64,000 nucleotides of DNA from Candidatus Brocadia sinica JPN1 (GTDB lineage Bacteria; Planctomycetota; Brocadiia; Brocadiales; Brocadiaceae), in the NCBI RefSeq assembly GCF_000949635.1, contig NZ_BAFN01000001.1, positions 1,612,001 through 1,676,000 on the forward strand, in the 5' to 3' direction. The position numbers were made by a program, and so were the translations under genes. The notes under the pieces were generated by a model. The model had not been told where the DNA came from and searched no databases. It saw only the letters and a list, made by a program, of their open reading frames with translations. Of this stretch, positions 9,256 through 19,224 are shown piece by piece. Within the stretch, counting starts at the first letter, position 1; every line of letters starts with the position of its first letter.

Positions 9256-9309
9256 AACTAGGTATACCAGCAATCTTTCTATAACGTTTTCTAAGCAAAG
9301 CGAAGTCAT

Positions 9310-9960
9310 TTACCTTTTTTCCTTCTTATTCAGCCATGCCGTATGGTACTCGCGGATGAAAGCGATCGCTTCTTCCGCATTCGCCGCACAGTGCGGAATG
9401 GTCATATCCTCGGCATTTGCCAAAGGGGTATCGGGAGAAAGCATGGAGCCGCGCGTCCACTCGATCAGCCCTGGCCACATTTTCCCCACAAGGATCAGCG
9501 GCGTGTCCTCAAGGTGCCTCACCTGCAGCAACTGCCAGATCATCATCGTCTCCAGAACCGTGCCGATCCCTCCCGGCGCGACGATGAAAGCGTCAGATGC
9601 GAGCACGAACTGGTGCAGGCGCGTAAAGAATGTCCGATGCTCGAACGCCTGGGTAACAAACGCATTGACTTCCTGTTCAAAGGGTAAATCAACCCGGATT
9701 CCGACGGACTGGGCACGTCCCGTTGCGCTGGCGGCACCTTCGTTGGCAGCCTGCATGAGCCCCGGGCCGCCGCCGGTGATAATGTCGCAGCCCATCTTGG
9801 CCAGTGCGGCGGCGGCTCGCCTGGATGGTTTGAGCCGTGTAAGATTGTTGACGACGTCCCAAAGGCCGAGGATTGAGTTCACGATCACTTGCTTCACTCC
9901 TTCTTCGTCGGCAAGGCTAATTAAATCGGATTTTGTTTCCGTGGATTTCTCTTTGCTCAT
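9310..9960 (-). CDS. LOG-family (TIGR00730-like) nucleotide-binding protein
   Basis: This 216-residue Rossmann-fold protein carries both hallmarks of the LOG/lysine-decarboxylase-like family: GGGPGLMQAAN (about residues 63-73) and PGGIGTVLE. In characterised members these residues form the active site that releases ribose-5-phosphate from nucleoside monophosphates; many bacterial members have other or unknown substrates. The ATG at 9960 has AAAGGAGAGG upstream. Upstream extension of the frame would enter the repeat and the next gene, so I reject it. It lies at the head of the carbohydrate island, downstream of the RpiB-Tal-Pgi fusion and separated from it by an 87-bp repeat. If it releases ribose-5-phosphate it would feed that fusion, but this is speculation. 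Confidence 0.85.
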   Translation of the reverse strand: MSKEKSTETKSDLISLADEEGVKQVIVNSILGLWDVVNNLTRLKPSRRAAAALAKMGCDIITGGGPGLMQAANEGAASATGRAQSVGIRVDLPFEQEVNAFVTQAFEHRTFFTRLHQFVLASDAFIVAPGGIGTVLETMMIWQLLQVRHLEDTPLILVGKMWPGLIEWTRGSMLSPDTPLANAEDMTIPHCAANAEEAIAFIREYHTAWLNKKEKR

Positions 9961-10047
9961 GGTGATTCGCCTCTCCTTTCTGACAATATTTAAACTGCGT
10001 ATTGAATAACGAATATTGAACAAGAAATTTCGAATTATGAGGTTTCT

Positions 10048-10134
10048 TATCCTTTGACATTTACTATTCCTTGTTTGATATTCGATAGTGTGATCCTCAT
10101 CATTCGTAGGGACACGGAGCACCGTGTCCCTACT
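10048..10134 (+). repeat. 87-bp dispersed repeat with GTAGGGACACGG palindrome, copy 1
   Basis: The element begins TATCCTTTGACAT, contains TATTCCTTGTTTGATATTCG and ends in the perfect palindrome GTAGGGACACGG-AGCA-CCGTGTCCCTAC. A second copy lies at 60864-60948. The TTCCTTGT...GATATTCGA core is shared with the 186-bp repeats. Confidence 0.75.
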
Positions 10135-10156
10135 AACTGTCCCCGGTCTCCTCCGG

Positions 10157-13100
10157 CTACGACAGCAGCGCCGCAGCAACGGCTTTTTGCAGAGTAGCCA
10201 GTCCGGCGCCAACGTCTGCGCCGAGATGAGCGCGTAATGCGCGGCGATCGCGCTCCAGCAGGACCTGAAAATCACATCGGGCCTGGGCTGCCTTGACTAC
10301 TCCGAACGTGTATTTCTGCCCCGGCACGGGTAAATCGACGGCGTCATCGCACGTGATCTGCAGGAAAACACCCGTATTCGGCCCGCCCTTGTAAGCCTGT
10401 CCTGTCGAGTGGAGGAAGCGCGGTCCGAATTGGAGACACGTAGCTACCCGCCTGGCGTCACGAACGCCCTGGCGTATCGCCTGCAATGCCCGCTCGTGCG
10501 TTTCGTTCATCTCTATATAGGCGAGAATCGCAAAATAGTCGCCCACGCCGAGTCGGTTCAGATGCTCCCTGAGATACCCCGACAGCGTCCGATGATCTTT
10601 CATCATCGGTATTAATGCAGCCGTATTTTTCTCATCCGTGTATAACTTGATCCCCTCCCCTGTGAAGAAGGGTGTTTCCGGGGGTACCATGCCGTTTCTT
10701 TCGTACTCGGCGGTCAATTTCCGCGTCATGATCTTGCTCACTTCGACATCCGGCTGGTCAAACGGGTTAATACCGAGGATGGAACCGGCCACTGCGGTTG
10801 CTATCTCCCAGCGGAAAAATTCCTCGCCCAGGTCGTAAGGATCGTCTACCTCAATGCGTACGACCGGATGACCGGCTTGCCCCAGTTCGTCAACCAATTG
10901 GTCCTGTGCCGAATCTGGCGCCGATAGCATTCTCAGGTAGACAAATATACGGTCATGGCCATAGACATCAGGTTTGCCGGGCGCTTCGCGGTCAATCGGA
11001 ATCAATCCCCTGCCCTCTTTCCCTGTTGACTCTGCAACCATCTGCTCCAGCCAGGCGCCAAGACCGTAAATGCCCGGAGAAGTAATGATCGTCATCTTGT
11101 CGTGTCCAAATTGGTTCGCAGCTACACCAAGGATGGTACCGAGTATGACACCGGGGTTTTCTTCTGCCGGAACCGAGGGCATGCAGGCACAGACCATTTC
11201 ATCAGTCCTATCCAAAAATTTCACCACATCCATTCCCAGGATGGCTGCGGGGACCAGACCGAAATCGGAGAGCGCCGAGTAGCGCCCACCGATATTCGCC
11301 CAGCCGAAGAAGACATACCGAAAGCCATCGCTTTCTGCAATCTGCTGCATCCTGGAACCGGGATCGGTGATGGCAATGAAATGACAGCCGGCTTCCTTCA
11401 CACCAACGAGTTGTGTCATGCGGTCGAAGAAATACTGTTTTAAAATATTGGGCTCGATGGTCGAGCCAGATTTGCTCGAGACAATGAAGAGTGTGTTTTT
11501 CAGATCGACTTTGCCCTCGAAAGCCTTCACCTGTGCCGGGTCGGTGGAATCGAGAACAGAAAGTTCCGGAAACCCGCTGATCGTACCGAAGGTCAGCTTC
11601 ATCACTTCAGAACAGAGGCTCGATCCGCCCATGCCTAACAAGAGGACATGGGAAAAGCCGGCGCTCCTGGCCACTTCGGTAATTTGGATCAAGCGCTGGA
11701 TGTGAGCCAACTGATCATTGGTAATGCCGAGCCAGCCGAGCCACTGCGATTCATCTTTGCCGGTCCACAACGATGCGTCTCGACCCCAAAGCTTTCTTAC
11801 TTTGCCCTGCGCGTGCCACTCTCTCAAAGAATTTTTCACCACAGAGGCGAATGTCTTGGGTAGTATGTAAGTCAGGCGATTGATCTTTCCTGCCCCTGCT
11901 TCCCTGCTTTGCTTCTCTAAAGCCTTCAGCAGCTTGCCAAAGGCATCCGAAAATAGCTTTACCCCCTCATCAAGCAACTTGTCGGCCACGTCCTTCATGG
12001 AGATTCCGGCTTCGGCGAGCGTGGTCATGGTATCATAGGCTGACTCGATATCTTCCGTGAGGCTTGCGCGTAGCCGCCCGTGGTCACGAAAAGCTCCGAG
12101 GGTCGCAGGAGGAATCGTGTTAACCGTCTCAGGCCCGATCAATTCTTCCACGTAGACGACATCCCGGTAGTTAGGATTCTTCGTACTCGTGCTTGCCCAT
12201 AACAAGCGTTGCGTTTGCGCACCTTGTCCGGCCAGCGCTTGCCAGCGCTGGCCGCTGAATAGTTCCCGGTAACGCTGATAGGTTAGCTTGGCGTTGGCGA
12301 TCGCTGCCTTGCCGGTGAGGCCACGCAGGAAGCGCTCTTCTTTTGCATGTGACGGTGCCTGCAACCTTGCTTCGATAAGCGTATCGATGGCGGTGTCAAT
12401 CCGGCTGATGAAGAAACTGGCAACGCTACCCACGCGCTTCAGATCACCGCCACGGGCGGCAAATTTCTCCAGACCCGCAATATACGCTTCTGCCACCTGT
12501 TCGTAAGCTTCCTGCGAAAAGAGCAGCGTCGCATTGACATTAATGCCCTCGCTGATAAGTTGATGGATGGCAGGAATGCCTTCAGTTGTGGCTGGAATTT
12601 TGATCATCAGATTATCGCGCTCTACTGCTTGCCACAGCCGCCTGGCTTCATCCAGGGTGCCCACCGTGTCGTGCGCAAGGAACGGAGATACCTCCAGGCT
12701 TACATACCCGTCACGACTCAAAGCTTCCTCATACACTGGATGCAGCGCATCTGCAGCGTCCTGAATATCGCGGACTGCGATTTTTTCATAGAGCGTCTTC
12801 GCATCCTGCACCCGTGCTTCCGGCGTGTCGAAAATCTCACGGTAATCGGCAGATCCGGTAACAGCTTTTTCGAAGATTGCCGGATTGGAGGCCACGCCAC
12901 GCAAGCCGTCATCATCGATCATACGGCGCAACTCACCGCTGGTGATCAGGCTGCGGCGTATGTAATCGAGCCATACCGACTGGCCGAAGACCTGCAGGGC
13001 GCGCACCCGGTTTTCCAGTGCCGTCATCTTAGCGAGCCTGCGAAGATGTCGCCCTTCGCCTGTAAAGCTTGCGTTTAAGAACGAACGAATCAGTTCTCGT

Positions 13101-13447
13101 GCAAGCTCAATGCCGACTACACGACCGCCCAGCACCAGCACATTCATGTCATCATGCTCCACACCCTGGTGTGCCGAGTAGGTGTCATGGCATAACCCGG
13201 CGCGGATGCCGTGAATCCTGTTCGCTGCCATCGATGCGCCGACGCCGCTGCCGCAGAGAAGGATACCACGCTCAGCCCTGTATTCACGCAGGGCTGCGCC
13301 GATGGCTTCAGCATAGTCCGGGTAGTCCACGGGATCTTTGCTGTAGGTGCCAACGTCGAGTACCTCGTGTTTCTCCTTGATCAAAAAGGCCTTCACATCT
13401 TCCTTTAGCTCGAATCCGGCATGATCTGAACCTATTGCAATACGCAT
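10157..13447 (-). CDS. tal-pgi: RpiB-transaldolase-phosphoglucose isomerase triple fusion
   Basis: This uninterrupted 1096-residue protein joins three enzymes. Residues 1-145 are a full RpiB domain ([17 protein letters not shown] with Cys65, HDDMNV). Residues about 150-510 are a TalB-like transaldolase of the long bacterial type, with WLDYIRR at its start and the Schiff-base Lys283 in IKIPATTEG. Residues about 525-1096 are a phosphoglucose isomerase with [10 protein letters not shown] (602-611), the SSKSGST sugar-phosphate site and a long C-terminal extension. Tal-Pgi two-enzyme fusions are established; the added RpiB is unusual to me. Together the domains interconvert glucose-6-P, fructose-6-P, erythrose-4-P, sedoheptulose-7-P and ribose/ribulose-5-P. 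The gene is next to a decayed beta-CASP gene and near phosphoketolase. Stand-alone RpiB and PGI genes are also present. Confidence 0.93.
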   Translation of the reverse strand: MRIAIGSDHAGFELKEDVKAFLIKEKHEVLDVGTYSKDPVDYPDYAEAIGAALREYRAERGILLCGSGVGASMAANRIHGIRAGLCHDTYSAHQGVEHDDMNVLVLGGRVVGIELARELIRSFLNASFTGEGRHLRRLAKMTALENRVRALQVFGQSVWLDYIRRSLITSGELRRMIDDDGLRGVASNPAIFEKAVTGSADYREIFDTPEARVQDAKTLYEKIAVRDIQDAADALHPVYEEALSRDGYVSLEVSPFLAHDTVGTLDEARRLWQAVERDNLMIKIPATTEGIPAIHQLISEGINVNATLLFSQEAYEQVAEAYIAGLEKFAARGGDLKRVGSVASFFISRIDTAIDTLIEARLQAPSHAKEERFLRGLTGKAAIANAKLTYQRYRELFSGQRWQALAGQGAQTQRLLWASTSTKNPNYRDVVYVEELIGPETVNTIPPATLGAFRDHGRLRASLTEDIESAYDTMTTLAEAGISMKDVADKLLDEGVKLFSDAFGKLLKALEKQSREAGAGKINRLTYILPKTFASVVKNSLREWHAQGKVRKLWGRDASLWTGKDESQWLGWLGITNDQLAHIQRLIQITEVARSAGFSHVLLLGMGGSSLCSEVMKLTFGTISGFPELSVLDSTDPAQVKAFEGKVDLKNTLFIVSSKSGSTIEPNILKQYFFDRMTQLVGVKEAGCHFIAITDPGSRMQQIAESDGFRYVFFGWANIGGRYSALSDFGLVPAAILGMDVVKFLDRTDEMVCACMPSVPAEENPGVILGTILGVAANQFGHDKMTIITSPGIYGLGAWLEQMVAESTGKEGRGLIPIDREAPGKPDVYGHDRIFVYLRMLSAPDSAQDQLVDELGQAGHPVVRIEVDDPYDLGEEFFRWEIATAVAGSILGINPFDQPDVEVSKIMTRKLTAEYERNGMVPPETPFFTGEGIKLYTDEKNTAALIPMMKDHRTLSGYLREHLNRLGVGDYFAILAYIEMNETHERALQAIRQGVRDARRVATCLQFGPRFLHSTGQAYKGGPNTGVFLQITCDDAVDLPVPGQKYTFGVVKAAQARCDFQVLLERDRRALRAHLGADVGAGLATLQKAVAAALLS

Positions 13448-13455
13448 GTCTCACC

Positions 13456-14576
13456 TCAAATTTCAATCATATCGCCCAGATTGGGGCACACTGGCCGCAA
13501 GCCATGCTGTGAACAGATAAGCTCTGAAAATATTTTGCGTACCCGGTTTTCACCATGGGTGATTATCACGCGGGGCCGTGAAGGCACAACGACAGAGAAC
13601 CATTTCAGCAGATCGCCTTGTCCGGCATGGGCGCTGAATCCTCCCATAGTGTGGATCGATGCGCGTACGGCTACTTCTTCGCCAAAGATCGAGACCGATT
13701 CCTTGCCATCCACGAGTTGTCGCCCAAGGGTTCCGGGCGATTGATATCCAACGATCAGGACGGCCGTCTCCGGACGGTGCAGATTGTGCCGCAGATGGTG
13801 CATGATCCGCCCGCCGGTGCACATGCCGCTGCCGGCCATGATCATGCACGGACCTTTCACATCATTGAGCGCCTTGGAATCTTCGGTGGTGGGACAGTAC
13901 TTCGCGTTCTGGAGATTCTCGCGCAGATCGCCGGATTTGGCCATGGTCTGAGCCTCCTGGTCAAACAGTTCGTTATGTTTGCCGTAAATTTTCGTCGCCT
14001 CGATCGCCAGCGGGCTGTCGAGATAAATCGGAAATCGCGGCAGCGTTTTGTTGCGGAATGCCCCTGCCAGGAGATAGAGCAGTAATTGTGTCCGTCCAAC
14101 GGCAAATATGGGAACGAGAATTTTGGCCTTCTCTTCAATCGCTTTTGCGATTATTTTTCGTACCTCGATAGCAGTCTCGTGCAGTGACCGGTGATTCCGA
14201 TCCCCATAGGTGGACTCCATGATAACCGCGTCGGCGCGTTCAAAGGGAACGGGATCGTTCAGCAGGGGTGCCCCGCGTGGCCCCAGGTCACCGGAGAAGA
14301 CCACGATCGTCTTTTTACCGTCTTCATCCACGGTCAGCTCGACACTGGCAGAACCAATCACGTGCCCGGCATCGACTAGACGCGCCTGAATACCCGGAGC
14401 GACTTGAATCGGCTGATTATAGGCAATCGCCTTGATCAAAGGCTTCAGACGAAGCACATCTTCCTCCGTCTACAGCGGCTCGAGCGGTTCTTGACCGGAG
14501 CGCACTCTTTTCCGGTTCTCACGTGATAGGCAGAACCGGTTACGTCACCCATTGCGCCATGGAAATAGATTTTCAT
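13456..14576 (-). pseudogene. metallo-beta-lactamase/beta-CASP RNA-exonuclease-like gene, internally deleted
   Basis: The start MKIYFHGAMGDVTGSAYHV (ATG at 14576, with GAGG upstream) is the normal N-terminus of this family. After about 22 codons the sequence jumps, out of frame, to a segment matching roughly residue 125 of intact relatives. There the conserved PLYTEED reads PL-stop-TEED because the Tyr codon is TAG at 14470-14472. The remaining frame to 13456 keeps the FSGDLG, ESTYGDR, GSGMCTGGR and FSAHAGQGDL motifs. About 100 residues, including the metal-binding HxHxDH motif, are missing, so catalytic activity is not expected. The deletion, frameshift and stop together argue for a dead gene. 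The downstream 333-codon frame might still be translated from a GTG or ATG near 14457. Confidence 0.88.
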
Positions 14577-14702
14577 TGGTTTTCCTCTTTTATCATTGCT
14601 GCTTGCCGTTAGATGTATGGCCTGTGCCCGTATTTCGCTATACAACTATTATGGAACAATTTAGTTTTCAAAAAAACCTTCTGTTATTTATACCATTGTC
14701 TT

Positions 14703-14731
14703 GTAGGGGCAGGTTTCAAACCTGCCCCTAC
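14703..14731. repeat. palindrome GTAGGGGCAGGTTT...AAACCTGCCCCTAC
   Basis: Two 14-base arms flank a single C. It lies in the 313-base gap between the decayed beta-CASP gene and phosphoketolase, in which I see no gene. It belongs to the GTAGGG.../...CCCTAC hairpin class. Downstream of phosphoketolase on the minus strand it could also serve as a transcription stop, though no T-run follows. Confidence 0.7.
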
Positions 14732-14889
14732 TACTTTTCTCATGCCCATGCCATCATTTGGACATGCTAAATGCAGTTCTGAAGCACTCCACGAGCATTC
14801 ATTGCTCGCTATCGCTTCCGCTGGGCTGTTTCCTGTAGTGCGGTTCCTTACCTGCACGATTGATAGCCCACAACCTGCGGATGCGGACA

Positions 14890-17256
14890 TTAATACGGCC
14901 AGGTCCAGTTGGCGATCTCCGGCCGGTCCGTGCCGTGCTCGTGCGCGTATCGCAGGTTATCAATAATGGCATTCTTCATTTGCTCCTTCAAATGTGCGGC
15001 CTTCGTGCGCAACTTCGGCACCCGATCAATTATGTCGATGACCAGATGGAAACGCGAGGTTTCATTCAGCATCGCCAGTTCGAGCGGAGTATTGATGTTG
15101 CCCTTTTCCTTGTAACCACGCACGTGCAGGTTATCATGTCCCTTGAAACGGTACGAGAGCTTATGGATGAGCCACGGATAGCCGTGGAAGTTAAAAATGA
15201 TGGGCTTGTCTGTGGTGAACAGGCTGTCGAATTCTCGATCCGTTGATCCGTGTGGGTGCTCAGATGCCGGCTGCAGCTTGAATAGATCCACCACATTGAC
15301 GAAGCGCAGCTTCAGATCAGGCGCCTTCTCGCGCAAGATAGCGGCTGCGGCTAACGCCTCCATAGTGGCAACGTCGCCGCAGGAAGCTAAAATTACATCC
15401 GGCTCTTCGCCCGCATCCGTGCTTGCCCTCGCCCAAATGCCGAGGCCCTTGGCACAGTGAACGATTGCCTCATCTATGGTAGTAAACTGCAGATGCTTCT
15501 GCTTATCGGCAACGATGACGTTTATATAGTTGGTGCTGCGCAGGCAGTGATCGGCGACGGCTAAGAGCGTATTGGCGTCGGGCGGCAGATAGATACGCGT
15601 GACCGATGGGCTCTTGTTGGTAACAAGGTCAATGAATCCAGGGTCCTGATGAGAAAAACCGTTGTGGTCCTGACGCCAGACCGTGGACGACAGCAAAATA
15701 TTCTCTGAAGCGACCGAGGCCCGCCACGGCACGTGGTTTTTGCAGATGTCCAGCCATTTGGCGTGCTGGTTGAACATGGAATCGATGACGTGGGCAAAGG
15801 CTTCATAGGTATGAAAAAACCCGTGGCGCCCTGTAAGCAGATATCCTTCCAGCCAGCCAATGAGTGTATGCTCGGAAAGCATCTCCATAACGCGGCCATC
15901 ACGAGCGAGCTCGCCGCCGTCAGCATCCTCCGGCAACATATCTGCCATCCAGGTCTTCTTGCTCACCTCGTAGATAGCCTGGAGCCGGTTAGATGCGGTC
16001 TCGTCCGGGCCAAATACACGGAAGCTCGTCATGTTGTTTTTCATCACGTCGCGCAGATACTCGCCGAGGGGTTTGGTGTTCTCGTATTGCACTGTACCGC
16101 GGGAAGACACTTCTACAGCGTATTTGCGAAAATCGGGAAGCTTGAGTTCCTTGCGCAGGAGCCCGCCGTTGGCATGAGGGTTAGCGCTCATGCGCTGATT
16201 CCCCCTCGGCGCCAGAGCCTTGAGTTCTGGCACGAGCTTGCCGCCCGCATCGAACAGTTCCTCGGGCTTGTAGCTGCGCATCCAGTCTTCCAGAAGCTTT
16301 GCATTCGCCGGATTGTCGCGCACGTCGGCAAAGGGCACCTGATGCGAACGCCAGAAGCCCTCCACCTTATGTCCTTTGATCTCCTTCGGTCCGGTCCAGC
16401 CCTTGGGGGAACGCAACACGATCATGGGCCAGCGAGGACGGAAGGGGTTATTCGATTCCCTTGCCTTTTTCTGCTGGGCACGGATCTCGCCGATGGTCTC
16501 TTCCAGCGTGGCGGCCATCTTCTTATGCATCTCCACAGGGTCGCTTCCTTCCACAAAATAGGGCTTATAGCCATAGCCGACAAACAACGCCTCCAGCTCC
16601 TGGTGGCTGATTCGTGCAAGGATTGTTGGGTTGGCGATCTTGTATCCATTGAGGTTCAGGATCGGCAGCACAGCGCCGTCGCGCACCGGATTGATGAACT
16701 TGTTGGAATGCCACGCTGTAGCAAGAGGTCCGGTTTCCGCCTCGCCGTCACCCACCACGCAGGCGACGATGAGATCCGGGTTGTCGAGCGCCATGCCGTA
16801 GGCATGCGAGAGACTGTAGCCAAGTTCTCCGCCCTCGTGGATGGAGCCAGGAGTTTCCGGAGTGACGTGGCTTCCAATATGGCCGGGGAAGGAGAACTGC
16901 TTAAAGAACTTCTGCATCCCTTCCGCATCTTCGCTCTTGTCCGGATATATCTCTGAGTAAGTGCCTTCAAGATATGCCGGCCCCAGCACTCCGGGCGCAC
17001 CGTGGCCAGGCCCGGCCACGAAAATCACGTTGAGGTCATGCTTGACGATCATCCGGTTAAGATGTACCCAAACAAAAGATAGCGCAGGACTCGCGCCCCA
17101 GTGACCGAGCAGCCGGTGCTTCACATGCTCTGGCTTCAAGGGCTCCCTGAGCAGCGGGTTGTCCTTGAGATAGATCATGCCTACGGAAAGGTAATTACAC
17201 GCCCGCCAATAGGCGTTCATCAGTTCCAGCTCTTTATTCGTTAATGGATTTTCCAT
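14890..17256 (-). CDS. xfp: phosphoketolase (xylulose-5-P/fructose-6-P)
   Basis: This 788-residue thiamine-diphosphate enzyme has the family's usual length. It splits xylulose-5-P to glyceraldehyde-3-P plus acetyl-phosphate, and fructose-6-P to erythrose-4-P plus acetyl-phosphate. Visible motifs include GHWGASP (51-57), GPGHGAPG (82-89), the thiamine-diphosphate motif GDGEAETG (169-176) and the family-specific SNPHANGG-like and SVASEN regions. The ATG at 17256 has an AGGAGGG site upstream. It shares strand and surroundings with the RpiB-Tal-Pgi fusion, aldolase, PGI, glycogen phosphorylase and the acetate kinase-PduL fusion, which supplies the step that uses acetyl-phosphate. Whether it prefers X5P, F6P or S7P cannot be read from the sequence. 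Confidence 0.97.
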   Translation of the reverse strand: MENPLTNKELELMNAYWRACNYLSVGMIYLKDNPLLREPLKPEHVKHRLLGHWGASPALSFVWVHLNRMIVKHDLNVIFVAGPGHGAPGVLGPAYLEGTYSEIYPDKSEDAEGMQKFFKQFSFPGHIGSHVTPETPGSIHEGGELGYSLSHAYGMALDNPDLIVACVVGDGEAETGPLATAWHSNKFINPVRDGAVLPILNLNGYKIANPTILARISHQELEALFVGYGYKPYFVEGSDPVEMHKKMAATLEETIGEIRAQQKKARESNNPFRPRWPMIVLRSPKGWTGPKEIKGHKVEGFWRSHQVPFADVRDNPANAKLLEDWMRSYKPEELFDAGGKLVPELKALAPRGNQRMSANPHANGGLLRKELKLPDFRKYAVEVSSRGTVQYENTKPLGEYLRDVMKNNMTSFRVFGPDETASNRLQAIYEVSKKTWMADMLPEDADGGELARDGRVMEMLSEHTLIGWLEGYLLTGRHGFFHTYEAFAHVIDSMFNQHAKWLDICKNHVPWRASVASENILLSSTVWRQDHNGFSHQDPGFIDLVTNKSPSVTRIYLPPDANTLLAVADHCLRSTNYINVIVADKQKHLQFTTIDEAIVHCAKGLGIWARASTDAGEEPDVILASCGDVATMEALAAAAILREKAPDLKLRFVNVVDLFKLQPASEHPHGSTDREFDSLFTTDKPIIFNFHGYPWLIHKLSYRFKGHDNLHVRGYKEKGNINTPLELAMLNETSRFHLVIDIIDRVPKLRTKAAHLKEQMKNAIIDNLRYAHEHGTDRPEIANWTWPY

Positions 17257-17340
17257 TGCACCCTCCTATCGTTTTTCTTGAGTGTCTGCGAGGCTTGAAA
17301 AGTTTTGCGAATAGCTATATTCCAGCTATTCCATTTAAGT

Positions 17341-17426
17341 CCCCCTTAACAAAGGGGGATTCAGGGGGGGTTGTGTTTTTTCCCGGAATTTTTACAACCC
17401 CCTGCCCCCTTTTCTAAGGGGGAGGT
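17341..17426. repeat. nested GC-rich hairpins (CCCCCTTAACAAAGGGGG type)
   Basis: Two local hairpins, CCCCCTTaacAAAGGGGG and CCCCCTTTTCTAAGGGGG, sit inside an outer pair AGGGGGGGTTGT/ACAACCCCCT. This lies in the 779-base gap between phosphoketolase and aldolase, which otherwise contains REP cluster B, another palindrome and no convincing gene. Confidence 0.65.
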
Positions 17427-17524
17427 ATTGCAACTTACTGCGTTCCTGGTTTTTACAAAAATTGGGTAACTATTAAGCGTACTTTTAGACACCATCACTA
17501 CGAGTGAACAGAATATTGATTATG

Positions 17525-17684
17525 TAATCCCGAAGGGATGTCATTATTATAGCATATCGTTATGCAATTATGGTTAACCCCGTAGGGGTGACATGGTATC
17601 ATTATTTTCGCACTATTTCACCCCCACGGGGTTGAACATTGTGGTGTGTTTTTTTCTATAATCATGCCATCCCTTCGGGATTTT
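17525..17684. repeat. REP-like cluster B: four palindromic units, two forward and two reverse
   Basis: Units with cores CCCGAAGGG (17525-17552) and CCCCGTAGGGG (17576-17603) point forward. Units with cores CCCCCACGGGG (17611-17637) and CCCTTCGGG (17656-17684) point backward. Order, orientation and the adjoining ATTATAG/CTATAAT tails match cluster A at 5655-5840, although the spacers differ. Confidence 0.85.
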
Positions 17685-17707
17685 CCCGTCTGCCTGTTTT
17701 TCCTGTT

Positions 17708-17735
17708 GTACGGGCGTATTGCCATACGCCCCTAC
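17708..17735. repeat. palindrome GTACGGGCGTAT-TGCC-ATACGCCCCTAC
   Basis: Twelve-base arms with one mismatch flank a four-base loop. A degraded relative with the same ATACGCCCCTAC arm is present near 60835-60857. It belongs to the GTAGGG/CCCTAC hairpin class. Confidence 0.65.
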
Positions 17736-18035
17736 ATCTCTGAGAAAACATTCTCTGTCAGGCATTAGGCGGGGGATAAACCACCCGCGCCACGTCTCTT
17801 GTTTTGTGTGGATTACACTTAAATGTACGGTTTTTCAAAGAGCTAAATTGTTACAGAATCAAGGATTAACACCAACCCCTTGTTCTGCTGCAGACGCCGC
17901 GCCGTTGCATCTGTACTTGTCCCCCGCTGTCGGGGGTTAGGGGGTGGACAGGACTGCTTCACTTGTTTCCACTGAAAATCGGTACAAATTTTCTCGCTGA
18001 TCTCTCATCTCAAAATCCTGTCTTGGGTTTTGAGT

Positions 18036-18986
18036 TTAACAGCACTCGGCGGCTTTTCCTGCACAACCCAAAACAGTGAGTTTATGCTTTACCATGCCCG
18101 CAATAGCCTCCCTGGCAGGACCAAGATACTTGCGAGGGTCGAACTCACCGGGTTTTTCGGCAAAAACCTTCCGTATGCTGGCAGTCATCGCCATACGCAG
18201 GTCTGTATCGATATTGACCTTACAGACCGCCATTTTTGCCACCCTGGAGATAGCGCTCTCAGGCACACCCATCGCATCAGGCATCTTGCCACCGTACTTG
18301 TTGATCAATTCCTTGAACTCAGGCAGAACACTGCTTGCCCCGTGCATTACCAGCGGGAAACCGGGAAGCTTTTTGCCGACAGCCTCAATTACGTCAAAAG
18401 CGAGTTTCGGTTCGGTTTTGAACTTGTACGCGCCGTGACTTGTGCCGCAGGCAATGGCAAGCGAATCGCAACCGGTCTTTTCAACAAATTCGACAACCTG
18501 GTTCGGGTCGGTCAGATGCTTTAATACATCATCAGCGCTTATGCCGACAACATGCTCCTCGATACCGCCGAGCTGGCCTAATTCGGCCTCAACGACCACT
18601 CCTCGGGCATGGGCATATTCAACGACTTTTTTGGTAAGCCTGACATTCTCTGCAAAAGGAAAATGGGATGCGTCGATCATGACGGAAGTATAACCATCAT
18701 CAACACACTGCTTGCACAGTTCAAAGGTGTCGCCGTGGTCAAGGTGCATGCAGACAGGAATATCAGGATTTTCCTTCACAGCGATATCAATAATAGCCCT
18801 CAGATAACTTATGCTTGCGTATTCACGGGCCCCCTTTGAAATCTGAAGAATAACAGGCGCCTTTTCTTCCCTAACAGCCGCTATGATGCCCTGAATAATC
18901 TCCATGTTATTGACATTGAACGCGCCAATGGCGTAGCCATTCTTGTAAGCCATCTGAAACATTTTCTTTGATGAAACAAGCGCCAT
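18036..18986 (-). CDS. fba: class II fructose-bisphosphate aldolase
   Basis: This 316-residue zinc-dependent aldolase condenses dihydroxyacetone phosphate with glyceraldehyde-3-P; class II enzymes often also accept erythrose-4-P to give sedoheptulose-1,7-bisphosphate. Visible are the zinc-ligand region CMHLDHGDTFE, the YTSVMIDASHFPFAENV segment, HGASS with a zinc-ligand His, and KVNIDTDLR for phosphate binding. The protein ends in a Cys pair. The ATG at 18986 follows AAAGGAG. It lies downstream of the 186-bp repeat copy 2. In this island it could reform hexose bisphosphate from the triose phosphate left by phosphoketolase. Confidence 0.95.
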   Translation of the reverse strand: MALVSSKKMFQMAYKNGYAIGAFNVNNMEIIQGIIAAVREEKAPVILQISKGAREYASISYLRAIIDIAVKENPDIPVCMHLDHGDTFELCKQCVDDGYTSVMIDASHFPFAENVRLTKKVVEYAHARGVVVEAELGQLGGIEEHVVGISADDVLKHLTDPNQVVEFVEKTGCDSLAIACGTSHGAYKFKTEPKLAFDVIEAVGKKLPGFPLVMHGASSVLPEFKELINKYGGKMPDAMGVPESAISRVAKMAVCKVNIDTDLRMAMTASIRKVFAEKPGEFDPRKYLGPAREAIAGMVKHKLTVLGCAGKAAECC

Positions 18987-19004
18987 AGAAACTCCTTTCC
19001 TTTA

Positions 19005-19190
19005 ATTAGGCCTTCGGCAACTTAATTTAAAGAGAACATCGAACCGCAGAACAAGGAATATCGAATAGTGAAGTAAAAATACTTCATCATTCAACATTCC
19101 TTGTTCGATATTCGATATTCGGCGTACTGCTTTTCACTGGAGAACGAAGAAGCTCTTCGCTCTGCAACAACTTTGAAATTCCTATACATT
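19005..19190 (+). repeat. 186-bp dispersed repeat, copy 2
   Basis: Nearly identical to 8815-9000, same orientation and equal length, lying between pgi and fba. Differences are scattered single bases (for example GGCAACTT for GGCGACTT, and TTCCTTG for TTCTTTG), plus compensating one-base indels. It is not coding. Confidence 0.88.
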
Positions 19191-19224
19191 TAAGTATGCA
19201 AACATTCCACCTTTCCGCTACCGG

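Noticed and set aside
9215-10009. 264-codon plus-strand frame opposite the LOG-family gene
   Set aside because: Antisense to a gene with firm motifs; its composition (Ser/Arg-rich) is that of a shadow frame and its start lies in a repeat.
15733-16956. 407-codon open frame on the plus strand opposite phosphoketolase
   Set aside because: It is wholly antisense to a clearly conserved gene, has no family resemblance, and arises from the codon bias of a GC-rich gene.
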